From the NCBI GenBank assembly GCA_021498125.1, contig JAIZWL010000010.1:17754-81753 (forward strand): a DNA stretch of 64,000 nt, read 5' to 3'. The translations under genes were made by a program, and so were the position numbers. Under the pieces are notes generated by a model. It did no database searches, was not told the DNA's origin, and worked only from the letters and a program-made list of their open reading frames with translations. The DNA is from Candidatus Thorarchaeota archaeon (GTDB lineage Archaea > Asgardarchaeota > Thorarchaeia > Thorarchaeales > Thorarchaeaceae). Positions 17,302 through 27,000 of the stretch are shown here, piece after piece (position 1 is the stretch's first letter; every line of letters begins with the position of its first letter).

Positions 17302-20300
17302 ATGAAAACAGGAAAGTTTTATGTTATATTAATGGCCTTGCTGCTACTGATGCCTTCACTAATCAGTATTAATCCAATAAATCATACGACCAACAATTAC
17401 ATGACTACAAAACCAATGTCCCCTAAAGTCAAAGACATTCCATCAGTAGACACGGTCTCAGAAATAACACGAACGAACATTATGGAAAATCCCTCATTTG
17501 AGAGAACCACTATAAGAGGCACACCAATCGACTATTATTCCAGTGGAAGTGCATATGCACATACCAATTTCTCATACAAGGACGATGTCCATACCGGAGC
17601 TCAAGCAGCGTGCATTGAGGGTGAAGCCACCAATTCATCATCGAACTATGCATCATTTTACCAGTATATCTCTGGCAATCGATACTTGTCAGAGAGTCAA
17701 ACACTTGATGCATACTACAACATCCAAAAGCCCGGCCCAATTGATAATGACGCATATACGTATATCCAAATTACAACTACAAACTCATCATATTATAGGA
17801 TTTACGTGTACTATGTGATCAGTTATGGAACATTTGCTCCATCGAACTGGAGTAATAGTATTTACTTTATGTTGAATAGTACTCTGAATAGTTGGAATCA
17901 CTTAACCAGAAATATCACTCAGGATTTGCTCAGTGCGATACCTAGCACAGCAACAGACCTGACAAGAAGGGTAGAGTCGGTCTATGTATCACTCACTTCA
18001 TATACGGGTAACACGGAACGCATGTCTTCAATATTCGATGATTTTCGCATTCTTAATGGAACTGGCTACAACATACTAGCTAACAGTGGGTTTGAGAATA
18101 CAAACCCGACCAATTGGAATGCGAACAATTATTCACCATCCCATATTGGAAGATCGGCAGATTGCACGGATGGGAAGAATGCATTGAACATAACCATTGC
18201 GTCCATTGGCCAAGGACACACGGGATATGCTTACACCCAAAGAGCTTTTTATAATACATATGATCAGTTCCTCCCGACAACAGAACAATCGGTCAAAATC
18301 GCATTTGATTGGAAATACTCAGACGTGTATAACGGTGGGGGGCAATATGCGTTTGCAGGGTTACGGCTCGTGAATGACACCGGGTCTTTTTATCTATACT
18401 ATTTATTGGGGGCGGATAGGGATACATATGCATACTCAAATTCAACCACGGAGTTGTATTTTGAAGCCCAAAGTTTCGGAACAAGAGATCAATGGAACCA
18501 TTTCTCACGGGATATATCTGCGGACCTAGCATCTATCGGATGGAAAAACGTTTCATTATATCGTGTCCAATTTTATACATATCTTGGGAATCACGCCAAT
18601 TCCTCAGTCCAGTTGCTTGTTGATGCGGTAGAGGTCAAGGCCTACACCTTTGGAGACCCAGGGTTTGAGTCCATCTTTCGAGACACATCTTCAGATCGCA
18701 TAGCGACATGGTATCGACAATCTGGTGATGCCTCAAGAGTGACTCGGTCAACAGACCGTCACTCTGGGGAGTATTCTGCAAATCTGACTGCGGAGAATAA
18801 TCAGTATTCAAGCATTAGTCGGTTTAACTTCTTTACACCAGTTGATGCAGGATTGTATTTCGATGTCTCATGGAAAATCGTCTCAATGACATCTCCACCA
18901 ACAGGTGACATCTATGCCAGAATTGGTTTGTATTTTGAGGGAGGCTACACGCTCTACTATTTCTTAGCAAAATCGGCTTCACTCACATTAACTAATGACA
19001 GCTACAACTCGTATATCAATGTCAAGAACTTCAACACGACAGGCACATGGTTTACAAATCACATGAACATCACAGATCATCTGAACGCCTCATTTGGAGA
19101 ACATATATGGAATCTCACAGAGATACAGATCTGGGTGTATGCGTCCAGCGGAAACAAGATCGTGTTCTTGCTTGATGACATTGGTCTCGTCGATGTGATA
19201 CCTCCAACTATCAGTTCGGTGTCGCACACCCCTGCTTCACCCATGTACTATGAGCCTGTTGAGGTCACTGTAAATGCACAGGATGATCGCGCCAGTGTGA
19301 AGACTGTCACAGTCTATTACCGGACAACTGGGTCATGGACTGCCCAACCCGCCAGTGAATCAGATGGTCATTACACCGCAACAATTCCAGCACAGGGCTA
19401 TAACGCGACTGTAGAGTACTACGTGGAGGTCACGGATTGGTCAGGGAATAGTGTGATCGATAACAACGGTGGATCGTATTACTCCTACACAGTTGGAGAT
19501 GATGTGAACCCAACTGTGTCATTGGACCACCCAGTAAATGGGACAACCGTGACAGGAGAGGCATGGCTCAATGTGACTGCTGATGATGCTGGAAGTGGAA
19601 TAGACTATGTCGAGTTCAAGATAGACGGCGTATCTGTATACAATGACACAACAGCACCATTCGCCCTGTACTGGAACTCCAGAACTGTAAGTAACGGCTC
19701 AAGGACTCTGACCGTTGTGGCGCATGATGTTGCCGGTCACGTGTCTGAGGACTTTATTGTCATCAATGTACAGAATGACGTTGCTCCACCAGAACTGACC
19801 TATGCCATCATCAATCCTTCGGAGCCACAGTATGGGGAGGATGTCACAATCTCCGTTGGAGCTCTTGATGTGTCTGGTGTAGAGAATGTCACACTATTCT
19901 ATCGCATGAATGGTGGCTCTTGGACCTCAGTACTCATGACCCAATCAGGAATTCTGTATAGCCATGTGATACCGGGACAACCTTATGGGACAGAGGTGGA
20001 ATACTATATCGTTGCATACGACATCTATGGAACATCTGACTCCATAGGCTCCAGCTCGAACCCAAGAAGCTATACAGTGTCTGATCGAATCGCACCAGTC
20101 CTGAGCGTGAGTGGCCCATCAACCACCGAGCCAGTCATGGGAACCGTGGCATTCCAGGTCACAGCAAACGATCTTGGCAGCGGTATTGATCGAGTAGAGT
20201 TCAAGGTTGATGGAACTACTGTCGAGTCCAAGGCTGGTGGCACCTTCAACTGGAACACTCTTGACTTTGAGAACGGCAATTACACACTGACCTTTACTGC

Positions 20301-20490
20301 ATATGATAATGCAGGCAACACAGTGACTTTCAGCATCGAATATCAGGTCCATAATCCGGTGGGCATTGAAGGAATTACAGCAAGCCTCTCGTCACTCATG
20401 GCTCAATACGGTTTCATCTTGGGTGCTGCTACTGTGGTCATCATTCTAGTAGTGATCAAGATCATTGCTAGGAAACGAGGCAGTGCGTAG
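17302..20490 (+). CDS. Large surface protein: CBM-like and Ig-like domains, membrane anchor
   Basis: 1062 residues with an N-terminal signal peptide (LMALLLLMPSLISI). Three jelly-roll, carbohydrate-binding-like modules follow, starting at ENPSFERT (about residue 64), NSGFENTNPTNW (about 265) and DPGFESIF (about 452). Their NxxFE start and later 'HSGEYSANL' resemble CBM4/9 domains. Four Ig-like/fibronectin-like modules follow (about 635-1015; GSGIDYVEFKIDG and GSGIDRVEFKVDG recur). A C-terminal membrane helix then ends in KIIARKRGSA. The protein is rich in N-glycosylation sequons. It is likely a cell-surface glycan- or polymer-binding protein. The anchor and Ig modules resemble those of the giant surface proteins at 24-43.7 kb, in particular the 2.4k-residue one. 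Confidence 0.75.
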   Translation: MKTGKFYVILMALLLLMPSLISINPINHTTNNYMTTKPMSPKVKDIPSVDTVSEITRTNIMENPSFERTTIRGTPIDYYSSGSAYAHTNFSYKDDVHTGAQAACIEGEATNSSSNYASFYQYISGNRYLSESQTLDAYYNIQKPGPIDNDAYTYIQITTTNSSYYRIYVYYVISYGTFAPSNWSNSIYFMLNSTLNSWNHLTRNITQDLLSAIPSTATDLTRRVESVYVSLTSYTGNTERMSSIFDDFRILNGTGYNILANSGFENTNPTNWNANNYSPSHIGRSADCTDGKNALNITIASIGQGHTGYAYTQRAFYNTYDQFLPTTEQSVKIAFDWKYSDVYNGGGQYAFAGLRLVNDTGSFYLYYLLGADRDTYAYSNSTTELYFEAQSFGTRDQWNHFSRDISADLASIGWKNVSLYRVQFYTYLGNHANSSVQLLVDAVEVKAYTFGDPGFESIFRDTSSDRIATWYRQSGDASRVTRSTDRHSGEYSANLTAENNQYSSISRFNFFTPVDAGLYFDVSWKIVSMTSPPTGDIYARIGLYFEGGYTLYYFLAKSASLTLTNDSYNSYINVKNFNTTGTWFTNHMNITDHLNASFGEHIWNLTEIQIWVYASSGNKIVFLLDDIGLVDVIPPTISSVSHTPASPMYYEPVEVTVNAQDDRASVKTVTVYYRTTGSWTAQPASESDGHYTATIPAQGYNATVEYYVEVTDWSGNSVIDNNGGSYYSYTVGDDVNPTVSLDHPVNGTTVTGEAWLNVTADDAGSGIDYVEFKIDGVSVYNDTTAPFALYWNSRTVSNGSRTLTVVAHDVAGHVSEDFIVINVQNDVAPPELTYAIINPSEPQYGEDVTISVGALDVSGVENVTLFYRMNGGSWTSVLMTQSGILYSHVIPGQPYGTEVEYYIVAYDIYGTSDSIGSSSNPRSYTVSDRIAPVLSVSGPSTTEPVMGTVAFQVTANDLGSGIDRVEFKVDGTTVESKAGGTFNWNTLDFENGNYTLTFTAYDNAGNTVTFSIEYQVHNPVGIEGITASLSSLMAQYGFILGAATVVIILVVIKIIARKRGSA

Positions 20491-20506
20491 AGAACGAATA
20501 ATAGCT

Positions 20507-20543
20507 TGATGAGGTCTTTGTGCCTCATCAACTCTCCTTTTTA
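20507..20543 (+). terminator. Hairpin plus T-run after the surface-protein gene
   Basis: TGATGAGG (20507-20514) pairs perfectly with CCTCATCA (20523-20530), followed by CTCCTTTTTATTT. It lies 17 bases after the stop codon. Confidence 0.75.
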
Positions 20544-20631
20544 TTTCATTAAGATCACATCAGCATAGATAAGGAACTGTGCCGTATTCCGATGCATTCA
20601 AGTTAAGAGCATACTATCTAATCTCAACGAG

Positions 20632-22440
20632 ATGATTCATGTACAAGAGGTCTCAATAGTGGGTCGAATACGACGATTGAATGATAATCTGATAGCGCTT
20701 ATCTCAGCAGGAGAAGTGATCGAGGGACCGTTCTCCGTGGTCAAGGAGCTCGTGGAGAACTCGTTGGATGCTGGTGCCACATCTATTGACATTGAGATCT
20801 CAGGGGGAGGAATTGATAGGATAGTCGTCTCTGATAATGGCAGCGGGATCTTACGCGAGGACTGTACGGTCTGCCTAGAGAGATATGCCACGAGCAAGAT
20901 CGCAACACGAGAGGACATTGAAGGTATCAAGACATACGGGTTTCGGGGAGAGGCACTTGCAAGCATCTCAGCCATTGCAGACGTGAGAATTGTCACACGC
21001 GCAGAAGAGGAGACTGTTGGAACGGAGCTCATCGCGCCCGCAGGAGAACAGCCTACGATCAGGGAGACCTCACGACCCAGAGGCACGACCGTAGAGGTGA
21101 GCGATCTCTTTGCCCGAGTGCCTGCTAGAAGAAAGCACCTCGCCGGACCAAAGACTGAGGCACGGAGAGTCATGGATGTCGTCATGCGTCATGCGGCGGT
21201 CCGGAACGATATCGGCTTTCGACTCATCCGTGATGGAGAGGTCATCATTGACTGCCCGGCAGGACAGTCCCGCCAAGACAGGCTCACCTATCTGTGGGGG
21301 ACCCAGATCTCGGGAATGCTCATCGAAGTCGACTACACTCTTGAAGACATCCGAGTCGAGGGAATCATCATACGCCCACCGATGTCGAGAGGAAGCCGAA
21401 ATAGGGAATACTTCTCGATATTGAAGAGACCGATCGAAGACAATCGATTGAGTCGAGCTGTTGAGAGCGCATACTCTACGCTCCTGATGCGTGGGAGGTA
21501 TCCTGCCTGTGTCTTGGACATAACGGTTGATGTGAATACTGTCGATGCCAACGTCCACCCGACAAAACGAGAGGTGAGAATCACGGACATGGATCATGTT
21601 GTGGAAGCGGTCCAGCTCGCGGTCATTCATGCCTTGCGACAGGACACACCACCTGAGACCACTGCCAGTCTTGAGGACTTCATCCCTGAACGGGACGGAA
21701 TTCAATCTCACGAACCAATCCCTCAGAGAACAATCGCAGCAACTACCCCCATACCGCCTCCTCCAGTAAAGAGGCCAAAGGTACCAATTGAGAGCAGAGA
21801 ACTCTTCGAACAGGAAGACTCCGCTCAGGAGCAACAGGAGACCCGGATTGATCCTCTGGGTGGTACGTTCAAGATCATAGGCCAGATACAGAATGTATAC
21901 ATCCTCCTCGAGTTTGATGATGCACTGGTCATTATTGATCAGCATGCCGCTCATGAGCGTGTGATGTACGAACGATTCCGTAAACAGGTCAATGAGGGGA
22001 AGGTCGTCGCCCAAGAGCTGTTAGAACCGCTCGTGCTCGAATTGAGTCCCGATGACACGGAACGGATTGCTGAACTGAAGGACTCGTTTGAGAGAGTGGG
22101 ATTTTCGGTGGACATGTTTGGCACACGGGAGATCATCGTACAGACGGTACCCGACATTCTTGGACACCAGATCTCAGGGCGAGAGCTTCTTGGTCTCATG
22201 GATGAGATACTTGAGGTTGGAAGAGAGCAACCAGTTGATCACTTCATGGATGAACTGGTCAAGTTGACGGCGTGCCACAATGCGATTCGAGCAGGCCAAG
22301 CCCTGAACACAGAGGAGATTCGCAACCTTCTGGAAGAGATGGCTGAGACCCCAAATCGGTACAACTGCCCACATGGTAGACCGACTATGATCCGCATCAC
22401 ATATGACGAGCTGGAGCGCAGATTCAAACGAACAGTCTGA
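20632..22440 (+). CDS. mutL: DNA mismatch repair protein MutL (endonuclease type)
   Basis: 602 residues. The N-terminal GHKL ATPase has ISAGEVIEGP, KELVENSLDAGA (catalytic Glu E39), the DNGSGI loop, YGFRGEALASI and the RPRGTTVEV region. A Pro-rich linker near residues 360-385 joins it to the C-terminal dimerisation domain. That domain carries the metal-binding endonuclease motif DQHAAHERVMYE plus the partner motifs ACHNAIRAG and CPHGRPTMI, so this MutL can nick DNA itself, as expected where no MutH exists. It works with MutS (8578-11178). The start is ambiguous: GTG at 20659 has a GAGG site 7 bases ahead and may be the true one. Confidence 0.96.
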   Translation: MIHVQEVSIVGRIRRLNDNLIALISAGEVIEGPFSVVKELVENSLDAGATSIDIEISGGGIDRIVVSDNGSGILREDCTVCLERYATSKIATREDIEGIKTYGFRGEALASISAIADVRIVTRAEEETVGTELIAPAGEQPTIRETSRPRGTTVEVSDLFARVPARRKHLAGPKTEARRVMDVVMRHAAVRNDIGFRLIRDGEVIIDCPAGQSRQDRLTYLWGTQISGMLIEVDYTLEDIRVEGIIIRPPMSRGSRNREYFSILKRPIEDNRLSRAVESAYSTLLMRGRYPACVLDITVDVNTVDANVHPTKREVRITDMDHVVEAVQLAVIHALRQDTPPETTASLEDFIPERDGIQSHEPIPQRTIAATTPIPPPPVKRPKVPIESRELFEQEDSAQEQQETRIDPLGGTFKIIGQIQNVYILLEFDDALVIIDQHAAHERVMYERFRKQVNEGKVVAQELLEPLVLELSPDDTERIAELKDSFERVGFSVDMFGTREIIVQTVPDILGHQISGRELLGLMDEILEVGREQPVDHFMDELVKLTACHNAIRAGQALNTEEIRNLLEEMAETPNRYNCPHGRPTMIRITYDELERRFKRTV

Positions 22441-22633
22441 CCGTTAGCTCGAACCAAAGTCCTTTTTATTCCGATTTCATCTTACAATATTTGGCCTACC
22501 AGGAAGTGTGAATCGGAATCAGCGCTCGTAGACCACCGATTCCGAAGAGAAGCAGTGAATCGCACAATCTTGATAGGCGAAGACAGACCTAAATACCATG
22601 CCTGAGAAAGAGTGACTATGCGGATATAATACT

Positions 22634-23249
22634 GTGACTGTCGAAGACTCGAAACCAAACACAATTCAAATCTGGGTCCCTTCAGAAAAACTTTCGGAGA
22701 GGATCAGAAGACTACGAGAACATTTCTACTCTTTTGCGACACGTTCTGAGACAACTCCCTAAGCTTGGGAATCCGATCTTGATCGATAGTAGAACTAATA
22801 GAGCGTTACTGACCAAGCACAAGAAGAACAAGTTCAAAGTCCAACAGGATGCATTCCATAAATTCTTGATCGAGATGATAGAGTCATATTTCACCTCCAA
22901 GTTAGGAGCCGGTTCGGAGTTCATCTCTCAGCTAAAGGCCGAGATCAAAGATATGACCGAACTCTTACCCAGACTTGTTCTGAGCGTATCTCGTTTGAGC
23001 CATGACGCAGGAACTTTAACTAATTTGTGGCAAAAGATCTCTAATAACGAGCAGCTCCAGATGTTAGACGACCTATTTGAGAGATTAAAAGAACATGACA
23101 GTATGGACGAGTTTGGATTCGTGCTAGCCAACTTTGTAAAAGAAAGCCATAACCGTTTGATATCCACACATCAAAGAGATACAGGAACAAGAAAAATGGA
23201 GACCTTACTTTTCAAAGCTCTCCAAGGCATAATGAATTCGGCTTCGTAA
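22634..23249 (+). pseudogene. Probable frameshifted gene, RHH-like N-terminus (hypothetical)
   Basis: Two overlapping frames look like halves of one gene. The first starts at GTG 22634 and encodes about 42 residues, with NTIQIWVPSEKLSERIRRLREHF-type composition resembling a ribbon-helix-helix DNA-binding segment; it stops at 22757-22759. The second frame is open from 22638 to the stop at 23249 but has only a TTG (22734) as a possible start. It encodes a helical protein of about 170 residues that I do not recognise. A single-base shift around 22735-22757 would fuse them into about 204 residues. This may be a real mutation, a sequencing error, programmed frameshifting or two genes. Confidence 0.45.
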
Positions 23250-23350
23250 ATGTAATGTGAAAGATATATAATTAATGTCAGCCCCATTTTTTGATAATAG
23301 CCCCTCGATTAAGTGCTTTTTGCTACTCGGGAGAGAAAGGCGAAGACTTT

Positions 23351-23362
23351 TACTATATAAAG
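23351..23362 (+). promoter_or_regulatory. TATA box for the YbjN-like gene
   Basis: TACTATATAAAG lies about 27-38 bases before the ATG at 23389, the spacing of an archaeal TATA box to a leaderless start. It lies inside the longer open frame that begins at 23275, which argues for the later start. Confidence 0.55.
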
Positions 23363-23388
23363 TACATAAGAAATACGAGACCGGAACA

Positions 23389-23808
23389 ATGGTCTCAGGG
23401 GTGGCGACTGTGAGCACCACCTGGTTCATAGCAAAAGAATACCTAAAGAGATTAGACGTATCATTTGAAGAGAGAGGACGGAAGACATTCAGTCTGTACC
23501 CTGTTGGCAAGACCAAGACCGAAGAGATAGAGGTCTTCCCGGGGACAAATTGGATCACGTTGACGACTCGGCTTCTGAATCTATCAGAAGTTCCGGAAAA
23601 GAAGAGAAAGGATGTCTACGAGAAGCTCCTGCGAATCAACGCCACGTTAGTCGAGATTAGTTTTGGCGTGGATAAGAAGAACTGTTTGACTCTGCGAAAT
23701 GCGATCCCGGTGACAGGAATCTCATATGATGCATTTAGTGCGGTCTATGAGGCGCACATCAATGGAATCAAATTATTCCAGAAGAAACTGCTCTCTCAAC
23801 TATTGTGA
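23389..23808 (+). CDS. YbjN / secretion-chaperone-fold protein
   Basis: About 139 residues from ATG 23389; the frame is open from an ATG at 23275, which would add 38 residues. The core pattern is 'GTNWITLTTRLLNLSEVPEKKRKDVYEKLLRINATLVEI', then 'LTLRNAIPVTGISYDAFSAVYEAHINGIKLF'. This alternation resembles YbjN and type III secretion chaperone-like domains, which bind partner proteins. The same pattern occurs in the protein at 60933-61466 (RWVQVYADVYPLDKIPEDKK..., LLGANRRYAEV). Its partner is unknown. Confidence 0.55.
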   Translation: MVSGVATVSTTWFIAKEYLKRLDVSFEERGRKTFSLYPVGKTKTEEIEVFPGTNWITLTTRLLNLSEVPEKKRKDVYEKLLRINATLVEISFGVDKKNCLTLRNAIPVTGISYDAFSAVYEAHINGIKLFQKKLLSQLL

Positions 23809-23993
23809 TGAGAGCCAAGTCGAATTGAACTGAAAATGCCAGAGTAGAGTTGTAGAACCGCAGACTCGTAAGAAGACGAGTTCGTGCAATATGTGCTGTC
23901 AATGTGTTTTTCGTGGCGTAGCCATGTAGAGGAAGCGATTGGCCAGTCCTTAAATGAAAACGACGAAAACAACAACTGCCAGAACTGTATTTT

Positions 23994-24029
23994 AAAAAAA
24001 GAGAGGGGAGAAGAGGGAAGACCCTCTTC
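23994..24029 (-). terminator. Terminator of the first giant surface-protein gene
   Basis: On the minus strand the stem GAAGAGGG/CCCTCTTC (24010-24017 with 24022-24029, four-base loop) starts 7 bases after the stop codon. It is followed by CTCCCCTCTC and a run of seven T. Confidence 0.75.
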
Positions 24030-24035
24030 AGTAGT

Positions 24036-27000
24036 CTATCGTCGGCGTTTGGATACTAACACTACGAGGATCACTACGACAACTGCAATGCCACCCACCA
24101 TGATCAGCATTTCCGAGTTGATCTCAGGGCCACCGCCCGTATATGGTGGATTGGTCGTGGTGGTTGCCACCATGCCCTTACCAACAACATAGGTCAGAAC
24201 CATGGACTCATAGCTACCTGAGGGTGTAGATACTAACACCTTGAAGTAGACCTGAGTGTCCTCGTCAAATGGCGGAATAGTGCCAGCCCAAGTGTTGCCG
24301 TTCTCGTTCCACATAGACCCCGAGTTCCAGTTCGCGTCATCGGTACTATAGAGGAGAGAGACCTCGTTGATCTGCTCGCTCGTATAGATGTCACCACGAA
24401 CCGTCACTGAGTCACTGGATGTAGGAACGGCAGGCTCGATGCTGAAGGCACCGAAGGTCACTGGTCCAAGACCACCCTGGACACCAGAGGCGGACACGTA
24501 GCTGACAAAGACCGGGTCCTGATTGACGCTAAAGCCTTCCCACTCGGGGAAGCCAATAGTCACCATGTACATGCTTGAACTAAAGCTCCAAGCAGTTGCG
24601 GACTTGCCCGAGTCTGACTCGAAGGCCGTTCGGAAAGTACCCAATGGGGTCGTGTAGCTGAGAACATCGTACGGAGCAGTGAGGTTCTTGCCCCAGTCAT
24701 AGGTGACGCCACCCATGATCATCTCAGCAAAACGGGCACCTGAGGTCTCAAGGTCAAACCTGTCCGAACTCACAGTGCTCTCGCTGTCGGCAAAGGTGCC
24801 GTTCGCCTTGAAGGCAAAGTCGGACATGCGGACCTCGGAGAAGTAGTTGAGTGCAAGACTGCGGTTCTCGAGATTATCTCTGCCACCAAGCAGATCCACA
24901 TCCCAATTTCCGACGTAGTTATCCACCTTGATCCGTGCCTGATTATTGATGTCGCTGGAAGAAACAGTACCTTGGAAGTGTACTAGAAATGACAGCTCGT
25001 CGATAGTAATCTTGGTCGGTCGCTCGTCAAAGGTCCTCATGTCGGTACCAGTGACTAGACTGTCATACCAGCCCCAGTAACCATAGGAGGTGAATGGGAA
25101 GACAGTTCCGTTGACATTATGGAATGTGACGCCCCATGTCACCTCATTGGTGAGATTGAGGTTCAACCAGCCAGAGGCATTGAGATTACCATAGGCCTCG
25201 CCAGGAGTGACAAAGCTCACCGACTCCACGGAGTCAGGAATGAGGAAGTGTGTCAGCTCACTATTTGATGGATTGTTGACATCAACGGACATGACACTAT
25301 CATTGTTCGTGTCCTTCCAGAGCATGAGGCCACTGTATTCATAGTGAAGACCAATGTCTAGCCAGTGATCGACATCGCCAACCATGGTCGAAGTCCCATA
25401 ATTCTGGTCAATACCAAAGCTGAGCCATGTCCAAGTCTGACCACCCTGATCGATCCAGTCCCAACCATTCGCTTGAGCCTGTGCAAGAATATCCGCCCAG
25501 GTCATATTCTGAGCCATCCATGCAACACCCCAATATCCAGCTCGTGGAGTATCATCGCTGAACATCAGTGTGTCCTTGATGATGTCCATGTCAGTGGAAT
25601 TCACTCTCGTGAAGTCGGCTGCATGATACCAGTAGAAGGACTGACTCCATGTGTAGTTCCAAGTGAAGGTATCTACACCCAGCCACGAGTTGACATGCAT
25701 CTCGTCACCATAAGCAGTACCGTTGGGATCCCAAGTGAGCCAGACATCCATGTGGTCCCATGAATGGGTCCAACTATCTGTCGATTCGTACTCCTCAAGG
25801 ATGTAGTACTGATCACTAGTGGTCTCGAAGTCCCCATCAAGATCCAGTGCGCCATTGGTCGGATCAATTGCCCAGTTCTTAAAGTCCCACATTCCCCATG
25901 CGGGTATACCTATGACAACAGAATCAAAGTTCTTGTAGACAGCACTATCGATTGGTTCAGGACCGTACACATATGCATGACCCCAAACGTATCTCAAGCG
26001 TCGAATAGGTTCTATGTGAGAGGTGGCGTTTACCAGACTACCCTTGTAATAAAATTGGTAGATGGGGTGGTCATTACTAAGATAGACTTCGGCAGATGAT
26101 GTGCCATTCACGATTCGAAGTTGGGTATTGATATACGCATTGTCATGAACAACATACGTCTGATTATTGAAGTCAATCACCGTGTGCGATGCATTCTCAT
26201 ATGCTATTGCATGTGAGATGACCAATACTGGAAGAGATCGATAATTGGTTCCAAGTTCGATCTCGCTGCCATTTAGTGCAATATAGAAGTACACAGTATA
26301 ATTGTCCTGTTGGCGACTATAGGGATAGTTGAACCAAGAGTAGAACTGCGTACCATCGAGATCCATCAGATAGACATTCACCAGATTGGTCTCATTCACA
26401 AGCCAATAGGTGCCATTGAGAAGGTGATAGAGATAGCAATTGTTAGGTGCACTCCAATTTAGAGGCTGACCATACTCGTTGCTATAGTACTCAACGGTCT
26501 CAAGTGGACTGAACATCTGATTTCCACTAAAAGTACCAACTTCAGCAGTACTACTACTGACAGTCGGATTCCATGCAATTGTGCCATTAGCGATAATGAC
26601 TCTCTGGAATGACTCGACCACTTCATAGGTTGTCCCATTGATAATAGTATACAAGAGTGAGTCATTGTATTTGTGGACAGGATAGAACGTACCGTTATAG
26701 ACCAGTGATCTGGTCGAGGGTACCTTTCCGCCCTCCGAGATCAGATGGTCGAGATCGTACTCGTCAGCAGACGCAGCACCAGGATAGGGCATCTCGTGTA
26801 TGAGACCATTCCCATCTTCATAGTACCAGAAACGGTCTATATTCCAAGACACCAATATCACTGCGTCACCATCATACTGTCCAATGTAATACACTTCAGA
26901 CCAGCTGACAAACTGCCAAGAGCCTTCGATGTACATCATGTACCGATCTGTCACTGAGTCATGCTGCAACTGGTAGAGAATACCGTCAACATCCATGATG

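Noticed and set aside
21070..22014. 314-codon frame antisense to mutL
   Set aside because: It is fully inside mutL, whose motifs are intact; His/Arg/Ser-rich composition is typical of shadow frames.
23884..24192. 102-codon plus-strand frame before the first giant gene
   Set aside because: It runs through the terminator and into the antisense of the surface gene; its C-terminal half is a shadow.
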